Shown piece by piece: positions 60,715-64,000 of a stretch of DNA of 64,000 nt. Where the stretch lies: the NCBI RefSeq assembly GCF_037975245.1, contig NC_092562.1, positions 22,275,054 through 22,339,053 of the forward strand. Direction: 5' to 3'. The stretch comes from Apostichopus japonicus. Lineage: Eukaryota > Echinodermata > Holothuroidea > Aspidochirotida > Stichopodidae. A program made the translations under genes and the position numbers. A model generated the notes under the pieces. The model was not told where the DNA came from. It made no database searches and saw only the letters and a list, made by a program, of their open reading frames with translations. Position 1 is the stretch's first letter. The number at the start of each line of letters is the position of its first letter.

Positions 60715-61459
60715 TGGGCGCTTTTGACATACATTTTGGTATTTTCCTGCAATTCATCAAAGTTGCAAAGTTGTGTAGTCTTCACAACTCTTGTCAAGCG
60801 CAGAAGTTATGTTTTTAATAAATTGTACCTTAAGGTAAGAAAAACAAAAGAAACAAAGCATAATTTTCATGTTTGTCTTTATTGCTTTAGACAATGACAT
60901 TTCCCAGGTAAAAATAATCTTGTATGGGTGAAAACATGCATATTAAAAACCACTGAAGACAAAAAGCCTATAAATAAATTTACAAAAGAGCACCATAACA
61001 GAAACAAAAAGATGATCAATAAAATGTTGAGCAAAGATCAAAGAGTTAAATTTGAAAATATTACAGTTCAAACATCGAACTTGATGTCAAGGGGATGTCA
61101 TGCACCCATATGCAGGGGAGAAAGTCATCTTGACTGTATTTTGTAAGAAGTTTTATAAGAGAAGCCCTAAGAATACAATTGCAAAACACTGAGTGGTTAC
61201 CCACTAAACTGACCTGTTTGACATAAGAATTATCTTCATTTTAAGCTGTATAATATAACATTGGCTTGTTTCTCAATAATACATATATATATCATATATG
61301 GATATCCTTTCTTCTGTACTTCATGTTACTACTCTTTTGCTTTTTAATCCATGAAAACCTACAAAGTTTGTGCCTAATTCCATGACGATTGGTGCAATTT
61401 TGCTTCATTAATGTAAAAGCTTGTTTCCAAGTACATTTTCTGTCCTACAACCACTTTGC

Positions 61460-61740
61460 AAGGTACCACCAGAGTGGTGAAGCCATGGTGTCACTGCATG
61501 GTACCACTAGAGTGGTGAAGTCATAGTGTCACTATGCATGGTACAATGTACCACTAGAGTGGTGAAGCCATAGTGTCACTTTGCATGGTACAATGGTACC
61601 ACTAGAGTGGTGAAGCCATGTGTCACTTTGCATGTACCACTAGAGTGGTGAAGTCATATTGCCACTTTGCATGGTACAATGGTACCACCAGAGTGGTGAA
61701 GCCATAGTGTCACTTTGCATGGGACCCATCAGAGTGAAGA
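61460..61740. repeat. Minisatellite with ACCACTAGAGTGGT core
   Basis: Six imperfect units of about 38-57 bases. Each has a near-palindromic ACCACTAGAGTGGT core followed by GAAGCCATAGTGTCACT and GCATGGTAC. Confidence 0.9.
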
Positions 61741-62634
61741 GGTCATCTCAAACTGGAGCTTTAAGTCATGATGTTAATAGCTGTATAGACATTAAGTTTG
61801 GAAATGAATAATTAAGTTAAAAGTCAAGGCACACTCGATAAGACAATTTCCTTATCAATAAATGTGTTCTTTTAATATACAAGTGAAAATCTCATTAAGC
61901 CCTAAAGTTAAAATTTTAGACAAATTTCAAGCATTATTACCATGGTTACAGACAATTATCTCAAACCACTAAGTAAAACAAGTAAAACCTAAACAGTTAG
62001 TATCCCTATTCAACTCCTGGTCGATACAGTTTTATTTTTTTAACCAAAATTTGAATGTTTTGCAACTTATTCTTGAATTATATTAAATATCATTGAGGCA
62101 AGTGATGTTTTCCTAAAGAACCTTGTAGCATTTCATTACTATGATCTAAACAATTCCAAATTGTTATGACAACCACTCAGTTTACTAGTACAACACTCCT
62201 CACCACCAGTATAAAGTATTTCTTCTAGTGCAATTAGGAGTCCTATATAAACGAGTCATCTATCCTGAGCGTGAGTCACCCATTCTCAAAGTGAAGAGAC
62301 TAGAGTGGATATTTGTGACCGTTCTTCAATGTATACACAGCAAAGTGACTCAACTCACTACAACTCCTGCAAGTAGTCCTCTTACCATTTAAAATCAACA
62401 ACTTCAGCCCAAATTCTTATGTGCAAAGAAAGTCAAGGGTCACAACCCCTGCTTTTAAAGCATTCTAGGCATAACTTAACATTTACACTATGCATTGATA
62501 TATCCTTTGAAGAGTAACAAGACCTTCTTGGGCTTTCATACATTGTCTCCATATAAATCACACTTCCCCATAGGTGCATGGCGGGAGTTGAAATGTTCAA
62601 ACACAACCACCCACATATTTGAATGGCAGGTGTT

Positions 62635-62745
62635 ATGTGCCACAGACACCCTGCCATCAATATGTGCCACAGACACCCTGCCATCAATATATGCCACAGA
62701 CACCCTGCCATCTATATGTGCCACAGACACCCTGCCATCTGTAGT
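62635..62745. repeat. 27-base minisatellite, four units
   Basis: The unit TGCCACAGACACCCTGCCATC plus six bases is repeated four times in phase, so open frames with ATDTLPSIC repeats cross it. There is no other evidence of coding. Confidence 0.92.
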
Positions 62746-62766
62746 ATTCTTCCCATCCATTAGCTG

Positions 62767-62995
62767 TGTATGTATTATTATTTTTTTACATCCTCCCGCA
62801 AGCAGGAACTTGCAAGGAAGCCTCATTGGCTTATCAAAGCTGCAAGCTGACCGAAGTCAGTCTCTTAGATTCATATTTAACGTCCATGATTATGAATTGT
62901 CCATTGTCAACAACTCTGTAACTGGACGACATACATTAATCTTGGAGTGACTCGAACCGGGGACCTTATGATTGGAAGGCACCGGCTTTAACCAT
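62767..62995 (-). mobile_element. tRNA-derived SINE, family 2, near the right edge
   Basis: It shares the GCAAGCAGGAACTTGC core and the ATTAATCTTGGAGTGACTCG stretch with the other three copies. The tRNA head is cut short after GGTTAAAGCC. It lies directly after the 27-base minisatellite. Confidence 0.75.
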
Positions 62996-64000
62996 CAAAA
63001 TATAGCTGTCATATATAACTGTCAGCTGTCATATATAGATACATGATTTTCATCTAAAAAGGCTTACAAGAATTTAAAGTGTTGTGGTTCTTCAGGGATA
63101 AAACCATCCCAAACCTTTGTACTTAAAACAGAAAAAGAACAAAGAGAAACTAAAGGAAACAAAATTAATTGCACCATGAATTGCTCGTTAAGTGCCATAC
63201 AATGCCATCGACAGACGTTGCAAGGTAATTAACAAGCAATAATTTAACCATTTCATCAAAATGACATCTTCATACATCTTCAAAGCTTATAAAATATTTA
63301 CACCTCTTAGCTATCTAAATAGTTAATTTAAATTCTCTACTTTTCATCTTATTTCAAACTTCACAGCCTCTATTAAGTAAATCTACAAATGGTCTTTGAC
63401 CGACAGAAAGAAAAGAATGTTGCATCATGGGTATTAGCAAAGGGACTTGATATTTTCTACATTTTAAACTGAAATTGGAGGAAGAAAGGGACTGTTAGGT
63501 TGGAAGGGGAGGGTGAAATGTTCCTTTTCATCACAAAAATGTTCTTGAAGTCTGGGAATGGTTCAAGTTTCCATAATATGAAAGCTTGAGGAATTAAACA
63601 TTGAGACTTCTTTCTTTTTATAACAGGCTCACCCATCTTGTGCTAAGATGATGAAATGTTCAGACAATAATTAAAAATTAAATTAAAATTTAAACTTAGT
63701 ACAAATGAATATGTAATATATTAATTTTTAAACAATTTGCAAGAATTTTCTTACAAACTGAGTTTATAAAATGTGCTTGCTGAGTGAACCATTGAAAAGC
63801 CTATAAATCTACTTATTTCATCAACCCTAGTACTTATTTCAATGTTCCCAAAATGATTGTTTCGTATTTTTTTTTTTTTTTTGTATTCCCAAAATGATTG
63901 TTTGTGCTTGCTTAGTGTATAGGTTACATACATATAGCCAGAATACAACATCAAAAAAAAAGTCCAGGTGACAGGTGAATACAACTAACGGCTGTCATAT

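Larger units (their letters stand above)
60860..64000 (-). other. Possible 3' UTR of a minus-strand gene lying to the right
   Basis: On the minus strand a good AATAAA lies at about 60875-60880, about 150 bases outside the direct repeat. The sequence up to the right edge is AT-rich with no coding exons except repeat-derived frames. A long 3' UTR is one reading; plain intergenic DNA is the other. Confidence 0.2.

Noticed and set aside
62495-62950. 151-codon open frame with ATDTLPSIC repeats
   Set aside because: It arises from the 27-base minisatellite (a multiple of three) and runs into a SINE.

Overview
The window is eukaryotic nuclear DNA: AT-rich, with many small GT-AG exons in 0.3-2 kb introns, tRNA-derived SINEs, non-LTR retrotransposon tails, hAT-type MITEs and minisatellites. 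The receptor family and repeat style suggest a marine invertebrate deuterostome, most likely an echinoderm and perhaps a sea cucumber. That is an inference from gene content, not a species identification.

Two head-to-head paralogous receptor genes dominate. The plus-strand copy (24692-52704) can be followed through 30 exons with every splice phase matching. It gives a predicted 1448-residue type I receptor: signal peptide, Ig-like domain, a second Ig-like domain without cysteines, five EGF-like modules, another Ig-like domain, two fibronectin type III domains, a transmembrane helix, a juxtamembrane tail and two tyrosine-phosphatase domains. D1 keeps all the catalytic motifs. D2 is a pseudophosphatase. 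The ectodomain is organised like that of Tie (angiopoietin-receptor) kinases, but the cytoplasmic part is a phosphatase instead of a kinase.

The minus-strand copy (15711 down to 979, continuing off the left edge or broken there) has the same exons 1-17. A 10-base deletion in exon 10 shifts the frame and ends the protein in the first FN3 domain. A second lesion moves the exon 12 splice donor.

The two genes lie in a large inverted duplication. Left arm about 5.9-17.3 kb and right arm about 23.1-35.6 kb are close homologues in exons, introns and 5' flanks, and flank a unique spacer of about 5.8 kb. Recognisable intron similarity ends between exon 12 (end of ectodomain) and exon 13 (transmembrane). 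Beyond that the transmembrane and juxtamembrane exons are very different: tyrosine-motif-rich in the minus copy, acidic in the plus copy. This is the layout of paired receptors with like ectodomains and unlike signalling tails. The right arm alone carries a 1.23 kb hAT MITE and two SINEs. The spacer carries another hAT MITE and a SINE.

Downstream of the plus gene (53.2-64 kb) I see no convincing coding sequence. The stretch holds a nearly identical 2.5 kb direct repeat in two copies with a retrotransposon C-terminal relic in each, a hairpin-rich ATGCATG region, a GAAGCC-rich tandem repeat, two minisatellites, a SINE, and possibly the 3' UTR of a further minus-strand gene.
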